From Pseudomonadota bacterium (GTDB lineage Bacteria > Pseudomonadota > Alphaproteobacteria > Rhizobiales > Devosiaceae): DNA of 30,476 nt. Position numbers and translations under genes: made by a program. Shown here piece after piece: positions 14,891 to 22,282 of this stretch. How positions within the stretch are numbered: position 1 is the stretch's first letter; each line of letters begins with the position of its first letter. The notes below the pieces were generated by a model. It was not told the DNA's origin. It did not search any database and saw only the letters and a list, made by a program, of their open reading frames with translations. The DNA lies in contig JAEYXQ010000159.1 of the NCBI GenBank assembly GCA_023431205.1, positions 1 through 30,476 on the forward strand, written 5' to 3'.

Positions 14891-15646
14891 CTAGCGCAGC
14901 AGCGGCCGCAGTTCTGCCTGCACCCGGCGCAGCAGCGGCAGGAAGTGGGCGATCATGTGCGAGGTGGGGGCGCGGGAGGACTGGGCGCCAACGTTGAGCG
15001 CCGCGACCACCTGCCCCTGCGTGTTGAACAGCGGCACGGCAATGGAGCAGAGGCCGTTCTCGAGTTCTTCGTCGATCACGGCAAAGCCCTGGGCGGCGAT
15101 CACGGCCAGTTCGGTCGCGAGGCTTTTCGGATCGGCCTTGGTGCGGGCGGTGTAGGCGACGAGATCGGAGCGGGCGATGATGTCGCGGGCACGCTCCTGC
15201 GGCAGGGCGGCGAGCAGGATGCGGCCCATCGAGGTGCAGTAGGCCGGCATACGGGCGCCGGCGCCGAGGCTGATCGACAGCACCCGGCGGTGGGCGGCGC
15301 GGGCGATATAGAGGATCTCGGTGTCATCGAGCACCGCCACGGACGAGCTTTCGTTGAGCTCGGCGGAGAGTTCGTCGATGAAGGGCTGGACCAGCCGCGG
15401 CATGGGGGTGGCGGCAAGATAGGTGTGTCCGAGCTTCAGCACGCGTGGGGTGAGGCGGAAGAACTTGCCGTCGTAGCTGGCATAGCCGAGTTCGGTCAGG
15501 GTCAGCAGGTAGCGGCGGGCGGTGGCGCGTTCGAGGCCGGTGCGGCGGGCCACGTCGGTGATGGACTGGCTGGCGTGCTCCTCATCGAAACACTCGATCA
15601 CGGCGAGCCCCCTGGCGATGCCGGCAACGGACTCCCCCCTGCGCAT
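14891..15646 (-). CDS. IclR-family regulator, PcaR/PobR-like, 251 aa
   Basis: Transcription regulator with an N-terminal winged HTH (about residues 7-65: GIARGLAVIECF, SITDVARRTGLERATARRYLLTL, LGYASYDGKFFRLTP) and an IclR effector domain (about 80-250). The C-terminal GFAVIDEELENGLCSIAVPLFN and AALNVGAQSSR fit the subfamily that controls aromatic or beta-ketoadipate genes. I chose ATG 15646 because AGGAG lies 8 nt upstream. A longer frame to 15766 adds 40 residues unlike the family. No aromatic catabolic genes are in view, so its target is unknown; the divergent neighbour is the repeat-rich secreted protein. Confidence 0.9.
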   Translation of the reverse strand: MRRGESVAGIARGLAVIECFDEEHASQSITDVARRTGLERATARRYLLTLTELGYASYDGKFFRLTPRVLKLGHTYLAATPMPRLVQPFIDELSAELNESSSVAVLDDTEILYIARAAHRRVLSISLGAGARMPAYCTSMGRILLAALPQERARDIIARSDLVAYTARTKADPKSLATELAVIAAQGFAVIDEELENGLCSIAVPLFNTQGQVVAALNVGAQSSRAPTSHMIAHFLPLLRRVQAELRPLLR

Positions 15647-15840
15647 CGGCGTGGCTCCTGTGACGTGCCCGTCAGGGATAGTGTGCGTGAGCGTTGGGGG
15701 CAAGGGCAGGCCGCCGGCAGGAGATCGGTGCAATTGCAGCGATGCCCGTAACTCAACATTGGCCATCGTCGGGCGCGGTCTGGAAACCCCTCTTGACCCT
15801 CACGTTCTCCCCTCAGTTCGAATGCACAGAGGCCAACTCA

Positions 15841-17688
15841 ATGCGTACTCAAGTTTCAGTGGTCGCGCTCGCGACCGCCCTTCTCGCCACCAGCCCAGCC
15901 ACGGCCCAGATCAGCCTTGGCGGCGACGGGCTTGGTGTCAGCATCGGGGGCGACAATGGCGTCAATCTCAATGTCGGCGCCGGAAGCGAGGGGCTCAATG
16001 TCGACGCCGGTGTCGGCGGCAGCGACGGGCTCAATGTCGGTGCCGGAGTGAATGCCAATGACGGGCTGAATGTCGATGCTGGTGTGGGCCTGGGCGGCAG
16101 CGACGGGATCAATGTCGATGCCGGCGTGGGCGTCGGCGGCAGCAATGAACTCGTCGATGTCGACGTGGATGCGGGCGTCGGTGGCGCCAATGGCATCAAT
16201 GCCGACGTCGATGCCGAGATCGGCGGCGAGGTCGGACCGAATGGCGGCCGGCTGATCAACCTCGGCTCGCAGGGGGAGGTGGTGGACGTCGATGCGGGCG
16301 GGGAGAATGGCAGCACCCGCGTCGGTATCGCTGCCCTCGACGAGACGGCTCGGGTAGAGGCGTTGATCGGGCGCATCGGTGACCCGGAACTGCCCGATGG
16401 CGATCTGGACTCTGTTGTCGATGACCAGCGGGTGGGCATCGTGGCCCTCGCAGACCTGCTGAACGGCGAGAGCCTGGCAGAGGTGGAAGCGGCCATCGAC
16501 CTGAACTCGGATGGCCGCACCGAACTGCTGGAGGCGCTGGGCGCCAGCGAGGTGCTGGGCTCCATCCTCGGGCGCGAGGGCATTGCCATCGAAGATGTGC
16601 TGTCGGTCTCCGTGGCTGACGACGGCGCCACCGAAATCGTGGTGCTCGGCGGTGGCGAGGATGCCGATGGCGAAGGCGAGGGCTTGCTGAGTGGCGCGGC
16701 CGGCCTGACCGAAACCGAGCTGGCGGACCTGGACATCGATCTGCTCAGCGATGAGGAACTCGCCGAGGTCGACCTTGCCCTGCTGCCAGAGGAAGAGCAG
16801 CGGGTAGATGCGGTGCTGCGGCTGCTGTCGACCGGCGGATCGTCCGAGGGTGAGACAGGCACCGAGGGCACGACCCGGGTGGTGGACCTCAATGTCCTGC
16901 TCGGCGAAGATGCGCTGGCCATCGTTGACGAGGCGCTCGGCGATACGGTGCTTGAGGTCGATGCGGAGCTGACGGCGCAGCTCGAAGCGCTCGGGATCGA
17001 TCCGGAAGCCGTGGTTGCCATTGGAACGGATGCCGGCGGGAATCAGCGGGTGTTCCTGAATACTGCGGTGCTGTTGCCGGGTAGTGGCGATGCCGGCGGT
17101 GGCGGTAGCGGCTCGGGCAGCGGTGGCGCTGGTGGCGGTAGCGGCTCTGGCGGCTCGGGCAACGGCGGCACGGGTGGCGGCACCGGTGACACGGGTGGTG
17201 GCACCGGTGACACGGGTGGCAGCACCGGCGGCTCGGGTGGCAACACCGGCACGGGTGGCGGCACGGGCACCGGCGGCAACAGCGGTACGGGCGGAGGCGC
17301 CAATAGCGGCGGCAACACTGACGCTGATGCTGGCACCGACACGGACACGGCCACCAGCGCTGGTGCCGGGGCGGCTGCGGGAACGGATGCCGCCGGACTC
17401 GACCTGGTCGCTACCCTCGATTGCGAGGTTGGCGGTGCGGCGCTCGGCCAGGGAACAAGTGCGTCGCCGGCAACGATCGCCCAGGCCAGCAGCCTCGAAC
17501 TGGTGCGGGTAGTCGGTTGCGACCAGACGCTCGCCTCGGACGACATCGAGCGGGTGCGCGATGCCCTCGAAAGCAATGCAGCGATCACCGAGGCGATCGA
17601 CGCCGTCGGCCTCAGCCTCGAGCAGGTGATCGGCGCCACGGTTTCGGGCGAGGTGGTGACGGTGTTCGTCGAGCAGCCGGTCGCCTGA
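15841..17688 (+). CDS. Large secreted Asp/Gly-repeat protein of unknown function, 615 aa
   Basis: I do not recognise a family. The signal peptide MRTQVSVVALATALLATSPATA predicts export. Residues ~25-130 are tandem repeats of 12-18 residues around (S)DGLNVDAGVGG, rich in Asp, Asn, Val and Gly. Residues ~150-410 are acidic, Leu/Glu/Asp-rich and helix-prone (LTETELADLDIDLLSDEELAEVDLALLPEEEQ). Residues ~415-505 are an almost pure Gly/Ser/Thr/Asn linker. A C-terminal domain of about 95 residues has two Cys (TLDCEVGG, VVGCDQTL) that could form a disulphide. There are no membrane helices. ATG 15841 with AGAGG upstream is preferred over a GTG at 15694 because it begins the signal peptide. A terminator follows. 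Surface, matrix or calcium-binding roles are guesses from composition. Confidence 0.8.
   Translation: MRTQVSVVALATALLATSPATAQISLGGDGLGVSIGGDNGVNLNVGAGSEGLNVDAGVGGSDGLNVGAGVNANDGLNVDAGVGLGGSDGINVDAGVGVGGSNELVDVDVDAGVGGANGINADVDAEIGGEVGPNGGRLINLGSQGEVVDVDAGGENGSTRVGIAALDETARVEALIGRIGDPELPDGDLDSVVDDQRVGIVALADLLNGESLAEVEAAIDLNSDGRTELLEALGASEVLGSILGREGIAIEDVLSVSVADDGATEIVVLGGGEDADGEGEGLLSGAAGLTETELADLDIDLLSDEELAEVDLALLPEEEQRVDAVLRLLSTGGSSEGETGTEGTTRVVDLNVLLGEDALAIVDEALGDTVLEVDAELTAQLEALGIDPEAVVAIGTDAGGNQRVFLNTAVLLPGSGDAGGGGSGSGSGGAGGGSGSGGSGNGGTGGGTGDTGGGTGDTGGSTGGSGGNTGTGGGTGTGGNSGTGGGANSGGNTDADAGTDTDTATSAGAGAAAGTDAAGLDLVATLDCEVGGAALGQGTSASPATIAQASSLELVRVVGCDQTLASDDIERVRDALESNAAITEAIDAVGLSLEQVIGATVSGEVVTVFVEQPVA
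17085..17330 (+). repeat. Short GGC/ACC tandem repeats encoding the Gly/Ser/Thr linker
   Basis: Codon-level repeats inside the secreted-protein gene. The clearest is a 21-bp unit GGCACCGGTGACACGGGTGG occurring twice in tandem around 17178-17220. Slippage here would change linker length without breaking the frame because units are multiples of 3. Confidence 0.7.
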
Positions 17689-17708
17689 TCCACACCTAGG
17701 CTCACGCG

Positions 17709-17738
17709 AAGGGCCGGCGTTCCGCGCCGGCCCTTTCT
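17709..17738 (+). terminator. Strong intrinsic terminator
   Basis: Perfect 11-bp stem AAGGGCCGGCG / CGCCGGCCCTT (17709-17719, 17725-17735) with loop TTCCG, followed by TCTT. It lies between the convergent secreted-protein and DUF4326 genes and can serve both. Confidence 0.85.
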
Positions 17739-17742
17739 TGAT

Positions 17743-18042
17743 TCAGCCGTTGGCGATCTCGAGCAGGGTGTCGGCGTGACAGGGGCCGTCGAGCGGGCAC
17801 CAGCAGGCGAGGTTCTTGCCCCGGAGGGACTGGCGGATGTCGGCAGCCAGTGCCGCCTGTTCAGGCTGCCGGATGAACTCCCGGTATTGCCGGACCAGTT
17901 CAGCCGGCGGGCCACTGCCCGGACCAATGGCGAAGGGGTTGCCGAAGCGGGTGGTGCGGTCGACCTTCACCGTATCGGGCGGCATGCGCCAGCCCTTCTG
18001 GCGCGAGAGCTGGACGCGAACTGGGCGTGGGCTGTCGGACAT
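17743..18042 (-). CDS. DUF4326 domain protein, 99 aa
   Basis: Small cytosolic protein of the DUF4326 family, whose biochemical role is not established. The diagnostic parts are QKGWRMPPDTVKVDRTTRFGNPF near the N-terminus, given here as WRMPPDTV and TRFGNPF, and the C-terminal LRGKNLACWCPLDGPCHAD with conserved Cys and His that could bind metal. ATG 18042 is preferred: AAGGA lies a few bases upstream, and the longer frame to 18141 adds unrelated residues. Many homologues occur in phages and plasmids as well as chromosomes. It ends against a shared terminator. Confidence 0.85.
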   Translation of the reverse strand: MSDSPRPVRVQLSRQKGWRMPPDTVKVDRTTRFGNPFAIGPGSGPPAELVRQYREFIRQPEQAALAADIRQSLRGKNLACWCPLDGPCHADTLLEIANG

Positions 18043-18161
18043 GAGCATCCTTCGGTTTGACCCATCCAAGCGCAGCTCCGGCGGCGGGGCAAGATGGGCA
18101 AGGGCTGGAACAATCACCTGCTGCGCGGGTTCACCCGGCAACCCACAAAGGATCCCGGCAG

Positions 18162-18458
18162 ATGAACCGTCGCCTTGTCATTGGAATCGTCGTGGCCCTG
18201 GCAGTGCTTGCCTTCGCCGCCATCATGTTCACCCTCAACTTCTCGGGCGCCGAGGCGAACCGGGAGACCATCGAAGAGAATGCCCCCGCAACCGCCGAAC
18301 CGGTCGATTCCGACCAGACGCCGGCGGGGCAGGGTGCCCCCGACTCGATCGGCAGCGCCGATGATGCCGCGGAAGAGCCGGACGCGCCGCAGCCGGCTGC
18401 GCCCGAAACCGTCACGCCGGACGGGGTGGCGCCGGCCGGCACGGAGACGGCGCAGTAG
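18162..18458 (+). CDS. Small single-pass membrane protein with acidic Pro/Ala-rich tail, 98 aa
   Basis: No family recognised. One N-terminal hydrophobic helix (about residues 5-27, LVIGIVVALAVLAFAAIMF) follows MNRR, so the N-terminus is probably inside and the rest periplasmic. The remaining 70 residues are disordered-looking, acidic and rich in Ala, Pro, Glu and Asp (AEEPDAPQPAAPE). The start at 18162 has AAAGGA upstream and puts the positive residues before the helix. It is divergent from the DUF4326 gene with 119 bp between. Proteins of this shape in related bacteria are mostly annotated hypothetical. Confidence 0.6.
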   Translation: MNRRLVIGIVVALAVLAFAAIMFTLNFSGAEANRETIEENAPATAEPVDSDQTPAGQGAPDSIGSADDAAEEPDAPQPAAPETVTPDGVAPAGTETAQ

Positions 18459-18460
18459 GA

Positions 18461-18643
18461 ATGCGTGCACGCGGGCGAACCAAGGCATCGGGGGCAGCGG
18501 CCCAGCACCTTGCCCGTAGCGACCTCGACGAACCGCCGGCGGCCATCCGCAGCGACAATGCCATCCTGTTCGTCGGGGCCGGCGTGTCGATGAGCGTCGG
18601 CCTGCCTTCTTGGTCAACGCTGGCGCGTGTTCGCGCCGAGTAA
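18461..18643 (+). pseudogene. N-terminal remnant of a SIR2-like protein
   Basis: The frame contains AAIRSDNAILFVGAGVSMSVGLPSW, the NAD-binding GAGxS start of SIR2-family domains (here GAGVSMSVGLP). It then runs 10 residues further and stops at a TAA (18641-18643), one base before the tRNA 3' end. A full SIR2 domain needs about 200 more residues. SIR2-like domains of this N-terminal form are frequent in NAD-depleting phage-defence proteins, so this may be the stub of a lost defence gene. Position and family motif are seen; the defence role is inference. Confidence 0.5.
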
Positions 18644-18644
18644 G

Positions 18645-18720
18645 TGGTGGGCCCACCAGGACTCGAACCTGGAACCAGACCGTTATGAGCGGTCGGCTCT
18701 AACCATTGAGCTATAGGCCC
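18645..18720 (-). tRNA. tRNA with CAU anticodon, probably tRNA-Ile2
   Basis: The minus strand folds as a full cloverleaf: acceptor GGGCCTA / TGGGCCC with discriminator A and encoded CCA, D-arm with AGCTCAATGGTTAGAGC, anticodon stem GACCG/CGGTC with loop CTCATAA, and T-arm CCAGG-TTCGAGT-CCTGG. A CAU anticodon means elongator Met or Ile2 (with C34 converted to lysidine by TilS). The GGGCCTATAGCTCAA start resembles alphaproteobacterial Ile2 genes; the choice between the two is not certain. It is not an initiator: the first base pair is G-C. Confidence 0.9.
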
Positions 18721-18764
18721 ACGGGGAGGGTCTTAGCAAAGCGCGGGCCGGTGTCAAAGGGAGT

Positions 18765-19376
18765 CTAGTGCTGCCAGACGACGAGACCGGCGGCGGTGGC
18801 CATCATGGCGCCGGCGGTCTTGTTGAGGCGGCTGAGGGCGCGGGGGCTGGTGAACATCTGGCGGGCGGCGGCGGCCAGCCAGGCATAGCCGCAGCCGATC
18901 AGCAGCAGCACGACGATCACGATGGCGGTCAGCTCGGCAAAGGCGAGCGGCGTCATCTGGTCGAGCGGAATCACCGTGGGCAGGATGGCGAGATAGAACA
19001 CGATGGTCTTGGGGTTGCCCATGGTGAGGGAGAAGCCGGCGAGAAAGGTCTTCCAAGCGTCCTCATTCCTGGGTTTCATCTGCTCGGCGCCGGGACGGGC
19101 GGTCCAGAACTTCCAGGCAATGTAGAGCAGGTAAGCGGCACCCGCCCAGCGGACCACCACGAACACCGGCCCGAACCAGGTGGCAATGGCGGCGAGGCCG
19201 AACACGGCGAAGACGAAATAGACGAGATCGCCCGCAAGAATGCCGAGCACCATCGGGAAGGCCCCGCGGAAGCCGCCGCCGAGGGCGCGCGCCACCACGG
19301 CTGCCACGCCCGGCCCGGGGACCAGCACGGCAATGGCATAGGCAATGGTGAAGGCGGCGAGCGTGAAAAGGTCCAT
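18765..19376 (-). CDS. LysE/RhtB-family amino-acid exporter, 203 aa
   Basis: Six-helix inner-membrane exporter for amino acids or related metabolites. Family marks are VLVPGPGVAAVVARAL near the N-terminus, GILAGDLVYF, WAGAAYLLYIAWKFW, and FLAGFSLTMGNPKTIVFYLA. The substrate cannot be assigned. The start MDLFTLAAF at 19376 fits the family N-terminus, but no clear Shine-Dalgarno precedes it. An ATG at 19406 with GGGGAG two bases away is possible. It lies divergent to the ABC-F gene and convergent to nothing, with the tRNA 45 bp beyond its stop. Confidence 0.9.
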   Translation of the reverse strand: MDLFTLAAFTIAYAIAVLVPGPGVAAVVARALGGGFRGAFPMVLGILAGDLVYFVFAVFGLAAIATWFGPVFVVVRWAGAAYLLYIAWKFWTARPGAEQMKPRNEDAWKTFLAGFSLTMGNPKTIVFYLAILPTVIPLDQMTPLAFAELTAIVIVVLLLIGCGYAWLAAAARQMFTSPRALSRLNKTAGAMMATAAGLVVWQH

Positions 19377-19551
19377 TTGGGCACCGGTGCGAACGGGCCG
19401 GGACATTACTCCCCGGCACCGCACCTGCCAATGGGCGGTTGCGCCGCAGCGGCCGTGCCCCTAGATTGCACGCAGCGCAACCCAACAGGACGGTGCCCCG
19501 TGGATCTGAGCCCAAAAGCAATGCCGATCAGCCTTGCCCACGGGGATATCC

Positions 19552-21129
19552 ATGCCTGCATCCATCGTTCTGTCCGGACTTTCGCTCGCTACGCCTGACG
19601 GGCGTCCGCTTCTTTCCCATATCGATCTCAGTTTCGGTCCGGTCCGCACCGGGCTGGTCGGGCGCAACGGCGTCGGCAAGTCGACGCTGCTGCACGTGAT
19701 CAGCGGTGAACTGGCGCCCGCTGGTGGGCGGGTGACCGTGGACGGCCGCGTCGGTGTGCTGCGCCAGGCGGTTTCGGCGGGCGAGCGGACGGTGGCCGAC
19801 CTGTTCGGGGTGTCGCAGGCGCTCGCTGTCCTTGACCGCGCGGTGTCCGGCACGGCGACGGCCGAGGAACTGGCGGAGGCAGACTGGACGCTGGAGAGCC
19901 GCCTGGAAGAGGCGCTGGCGCGGCTCGGGCTGGCGGTGGAGCCAAGCCGCCCGCTGGGGACGCTGTCGGGTGGGCAGCGAACGCGGGCAGCGCTGGCGGC
20001 GCTGGTGTTCACCGAGCCCGACTTCATCCTGCTCGACGAGCCGACCAACAATCTCGACACCGACGGCCGCAGGGCGGTGGTCGACCTGCTGGCGAGCTGG
20101 CGGGGCGGGGCAATCGTGGTCAGCCATGATCGCGAGCTGCTGGAGACCATGGATGCGACCGTGGAACTGACCAGCCTCGGGGCAACCAGTTTCGGCGGTC
20201 CCTATAGCCAGTACCGGGCGCACAAGGCGCTGGAGTTGCAGTCGGCGCGGCAGGAACTGGCCACGGCCGAGCGGCAGGTGGCGGAGGCGGCCCGCAAGGC
20301 GCAGGAGGCCAGGGAGCGGCAGGCGCGGCGCGATGCCGGCGGCCGCAAGGAGGCCAAGCGGGGCGGGGCGCCGAAGATCCTGCTCGGCGGGCGCAAGGAG
20401 AATGCGGAAAACAGCGCTGGAGCCGGCTCGGTGCTGGCGGAGCGGCAGGCGGACGCTGCGGGTGCAGCGTTGAGCCGGGCACGGGAGCGGGTGGAGGTGC
20501 TGACCCCGTTCTCGGTGAAGCTGGCCCCGAGCGGGCTGCCCGCGGGCAAGACAGTGCTGCAGGCGAATGAGCTAAGCGGCGGGTACGATCCGGAGCGGCC
20601 GGTGGTGCGCGACGTCTCGCTGACCATGATCGGGCCGGAGCGGGTGGCGCTGGTGGGGCCGAACGGGGTCGGCAAGACGACGCTGCTCAACCTCCTGACC
20701 GGGCGGTTGGCCGCGGTCGCCGGGACCGTGACGCTGGGTGGTCCGCTGGCCATGCTGGACCAGCAGGTGAGCCTTCTCGATCCCGGGGCATCGATCTTCG
20801 GGAATTTCCGGCGCCTCAATCCGGAGAGCACCGAGAACCAGTGCCGGGCGGTGCTCGCCGCCTTCATGTTCCGCGCCGATGCAGCCTTGCAGATCGTCGG
20901 GACGCTCAGCGGCGGGCAGATGCTGCGGGCGGGTCTTGCCTGCGTACTCGGGGGGACGACGCCACCGATGCTGCTGGTGCTGGACGAGCCCACCAACCAT
21001 CTCGACGTGGAGTCGATCGAAGTGGTGGAGGCGGGCCTGCGCGCGTTCGACGGGGCGCTGCTGGTGGTCAGCCACGACCCGGTGTTTCTGGAGAACATCG
21101 GGGTGGGGCGGCGGGTGGAGATTGGGTGA
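19552..21129 (+). CDS. ABC-F family ATPase, 525 aa
   Basis: Soluble protein of two tandem ABC ATPase domains without membrane segments. ABC-F members act on the ribosome in translation elongation, ribosome rescue or antibiotic protection. First domain: Walker A GRNGVGKST (37-45), signature LSGGQRTRAAL, Walker B ILLDEPTNNLD. The ~100-residue linker is rich in Arg, Lys, Ala and Gln (EARERQARRDAGGRKEAK). Second domain: GPNGVGKTT, LSGGQMLRAGL, LLVLDEPTNHLD. The ATG at 19552 has GGGGA about 6 nt upstream; a TTG six codons earlier is weaker. No arm or CTD extension diagnostic of a named subfamily is obvious, so no gene symbol is given. Confidence 0.92.
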   Translation: MPASIVLSGLSLATPDGRPLLSHIDLSFGPVRTGLVGRNGVGKSTLLHVISGELAPAGGRVTVDGRVGVLRQAVSAGERTVADLFGVSQALAVLDRAVSGTATAEELAEADWTLESRLEEALARLGLAVEPSRPLGTLSGGQRTRAALAALVFTEPDFILLDEPTNNLDTDGRRAVVDLLASWRGGAIVVSHDRELLETMDATVELTSLGATSFGGPYSQYRAHKALELQSARQELATAERQVAEAARKAQEARERQARRDAGGRKEAKRGGAPKILLGGRKENAENSAGAGSVLAERQADAAGAALSRARERVEVLTPFSVKLAPSGLPAGKTVLQANELSGGYDPERPVVRDVSLTMIGPERVALVGPNGVGKTTLLNLLTGRLAAVAGTVTLGGPLAMLDQQVSLLDPGASIFGNFRRLNPESTENQCRAVLAAFMFRADAALQIVGTLSGGQMLRAGLACVLGGTTPPMLLVLDEPTNHLDVESIEVVEAGLRAFDGALLVVSHDPVFLENIGVGRRVEIG

Positions 21130-21142
21130 TACCCTCATCCGT

Positions 21143-21185
21143 CTCGCGCTGTGCGCGAGCCACCTTCTCCCGCAAGGGGAGAAGG
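21143..21185. repeat. Double-hairpin intergenic repeat, possible bidirectional terminator
   Basis: Two perfect stems lie side by side between convergent genes: CTCGCGC/GCGCGAG (21143-21159, 3-nt loop) and CCTTCTCCC/GGGAGAAGG (21163-21185, 5-nt loop). The block begins CCCTCATCCG, as in the widespread alphaproteobacterial ACCCTCATCCG...CCTTCTCCC element. Confidence 0.75.
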
Positions 21186-21203
21186 GGTGAAGGAGCCGCA
21201 AGT

Positions 21204-22145
21204 TCAGGGCAGGCGGGCAAGCCGCTCGGTGAGGAGGGCGTAGAAGCCATCGGCGTTGGCGGAGCGCATGAAGGTGGCGTTCCGGGGGCGGTCGGTGACG
21301 TGCCAGTAGTCGGCGACGGTCATGCCGATGGTCAGTTCGCTGGCGGTCTCGATCACGACGTTGCACAGCCGGCCCTCAAACAGCTCGGGCCGGAGCAGGT
21401 AGGCGATCACGGTCGGGTCGTGGAGCGGGGCGCCTTCCCAGCCGTATTTCTTGAGGTCGAACGATTCCGAGAAGGTCAGCATGTCGTAGACGGCCTGGCC
21501 GCTGCGATTGCCGAGGGCGCGGATCGCCTGCAGGCGCGCGGGCGTCGACTGCACCTGGTGGGTCACGTCAAGCGGCATGATGGTGATCGGCACGCCCGAG
21601 CGCAGGACCACGTCGGCGGCTTCGGGGTCGACATAGATGTTGAACTCGGCCGCCGGGGTGATGTTGCCGACCTCGAAATAGGCGCCGCCCATCATCACGA
21701 TCTCGCCGATCATCTCGGCGATGCGCGGCTCCTTGACCAGGGCCACGCCGATATTGGTGAGCGGTCCCAGGGTGCACAGGGTGATGCTGCCCGGCTCGGA
21801 GGCCATCAAGGTGTCGATGATCCAGTCGACGCCGTGCTGCGGCTGCAGTGGAAGCTTCGGGTCCGGAAGATCAGGGCCGTTGAGGCCGGTGTCGCCATGG
21901 ACATGCTCGGCGGTGACGAGGGTACGGCGCATGGGGCGGGCGCAGCCGGCAAACACCGGCACGTCGGTGCGGCCGGACAGTTCCACCACCTTGCGGGCAT
22001 TGGTGGCGTTGTGATGGAGGCCGACATTGCCGGCGACGGCCACGATGCCGAGGACGTCGAGCTCCTGGGGGGAGGCAAGCGCGAGCAGGATGGCCACGGC
22101 ATCATCCTGGCCGGGGTCGGTATCGATAATGATCTTGCGGGACAT
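21204..22145 (-). CDS. Inosine-uridine preferring nucleoside hydrolase family protein, 313 aa
   Basis: Hydrolyses the N-glycosidic bond of ribonucleosides to free base and ribose for salvage. The calcium-binding motif DTDPGQDDA is at residues 8-16. Other family marks are GNVGLHHNATNA, EFNIYVDPEAA, and the active-site HDPTVIAYLL near residue 235, whose His and Asp are conserved. Length is typical (310-320). ATG 22145 (MSRKIIIDTD) is preferred over 22160, since family members start right before the first strand. Specificity (purine, pyrimidine or both) cannot be read. It is convergent with the ABC-F gene and divergent to the AI-2E permease. Confidence 0.93.
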   Translation of the reverse strand: MSRKIIIDTDPGQDDAVAILLALASPQELDVLGIVAVAGNVGLHHNATNARKVVELSGRTDVPVFAGCARPMRRTLVTAEHVHGDTGLNGPDLPDPKLPLQPQHGVDWIIDTLMASEPGSITLCTLGPLTNIGVALVKEPRIAEMIGEIVMMGGAYFEVGNITPAAEFNIYVDPEAADVVLRSGVPITIMPLDVTHQVQSTPARLQAIRALGNRSGQAVYDMLTFSESFDLKKYGWEGAPLHDPTVIAYLLRPELFEGRLCNVVIETASELTIGMTVADYWHVTDRPRNATFMRSANADGFYALLTERLARLP

Positions 22146-22282
22146 GGGTCTCAGGCTCAAAGCGAGTCGGGTGGCGCCACACTAGTCGGCTCAGGTGGCG
22201 GGGTCGACGGGCTGGAAGAGGAACATTCAAGCGGGCGAAACGTTGATCGCCTCGCGGGGAGTTTCAGACACTGGACGGGCGT

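Noticed and set aside
15849..17021. Minus-strand Ser/Pro-rich frame of 390 codons
   Set aside because: Reverse of the Asp/Gly repeats; no start signal, and the plus-strand frame has signal peptide, ribosome site and terminator.
17085..17330. Regular short repeats looking at first like a CRISPR or minisatellite array
   Set aside because: Units are codon-phased, without unique spacers, and lie inside an open frame as a Gly/Ser/Thr linker.
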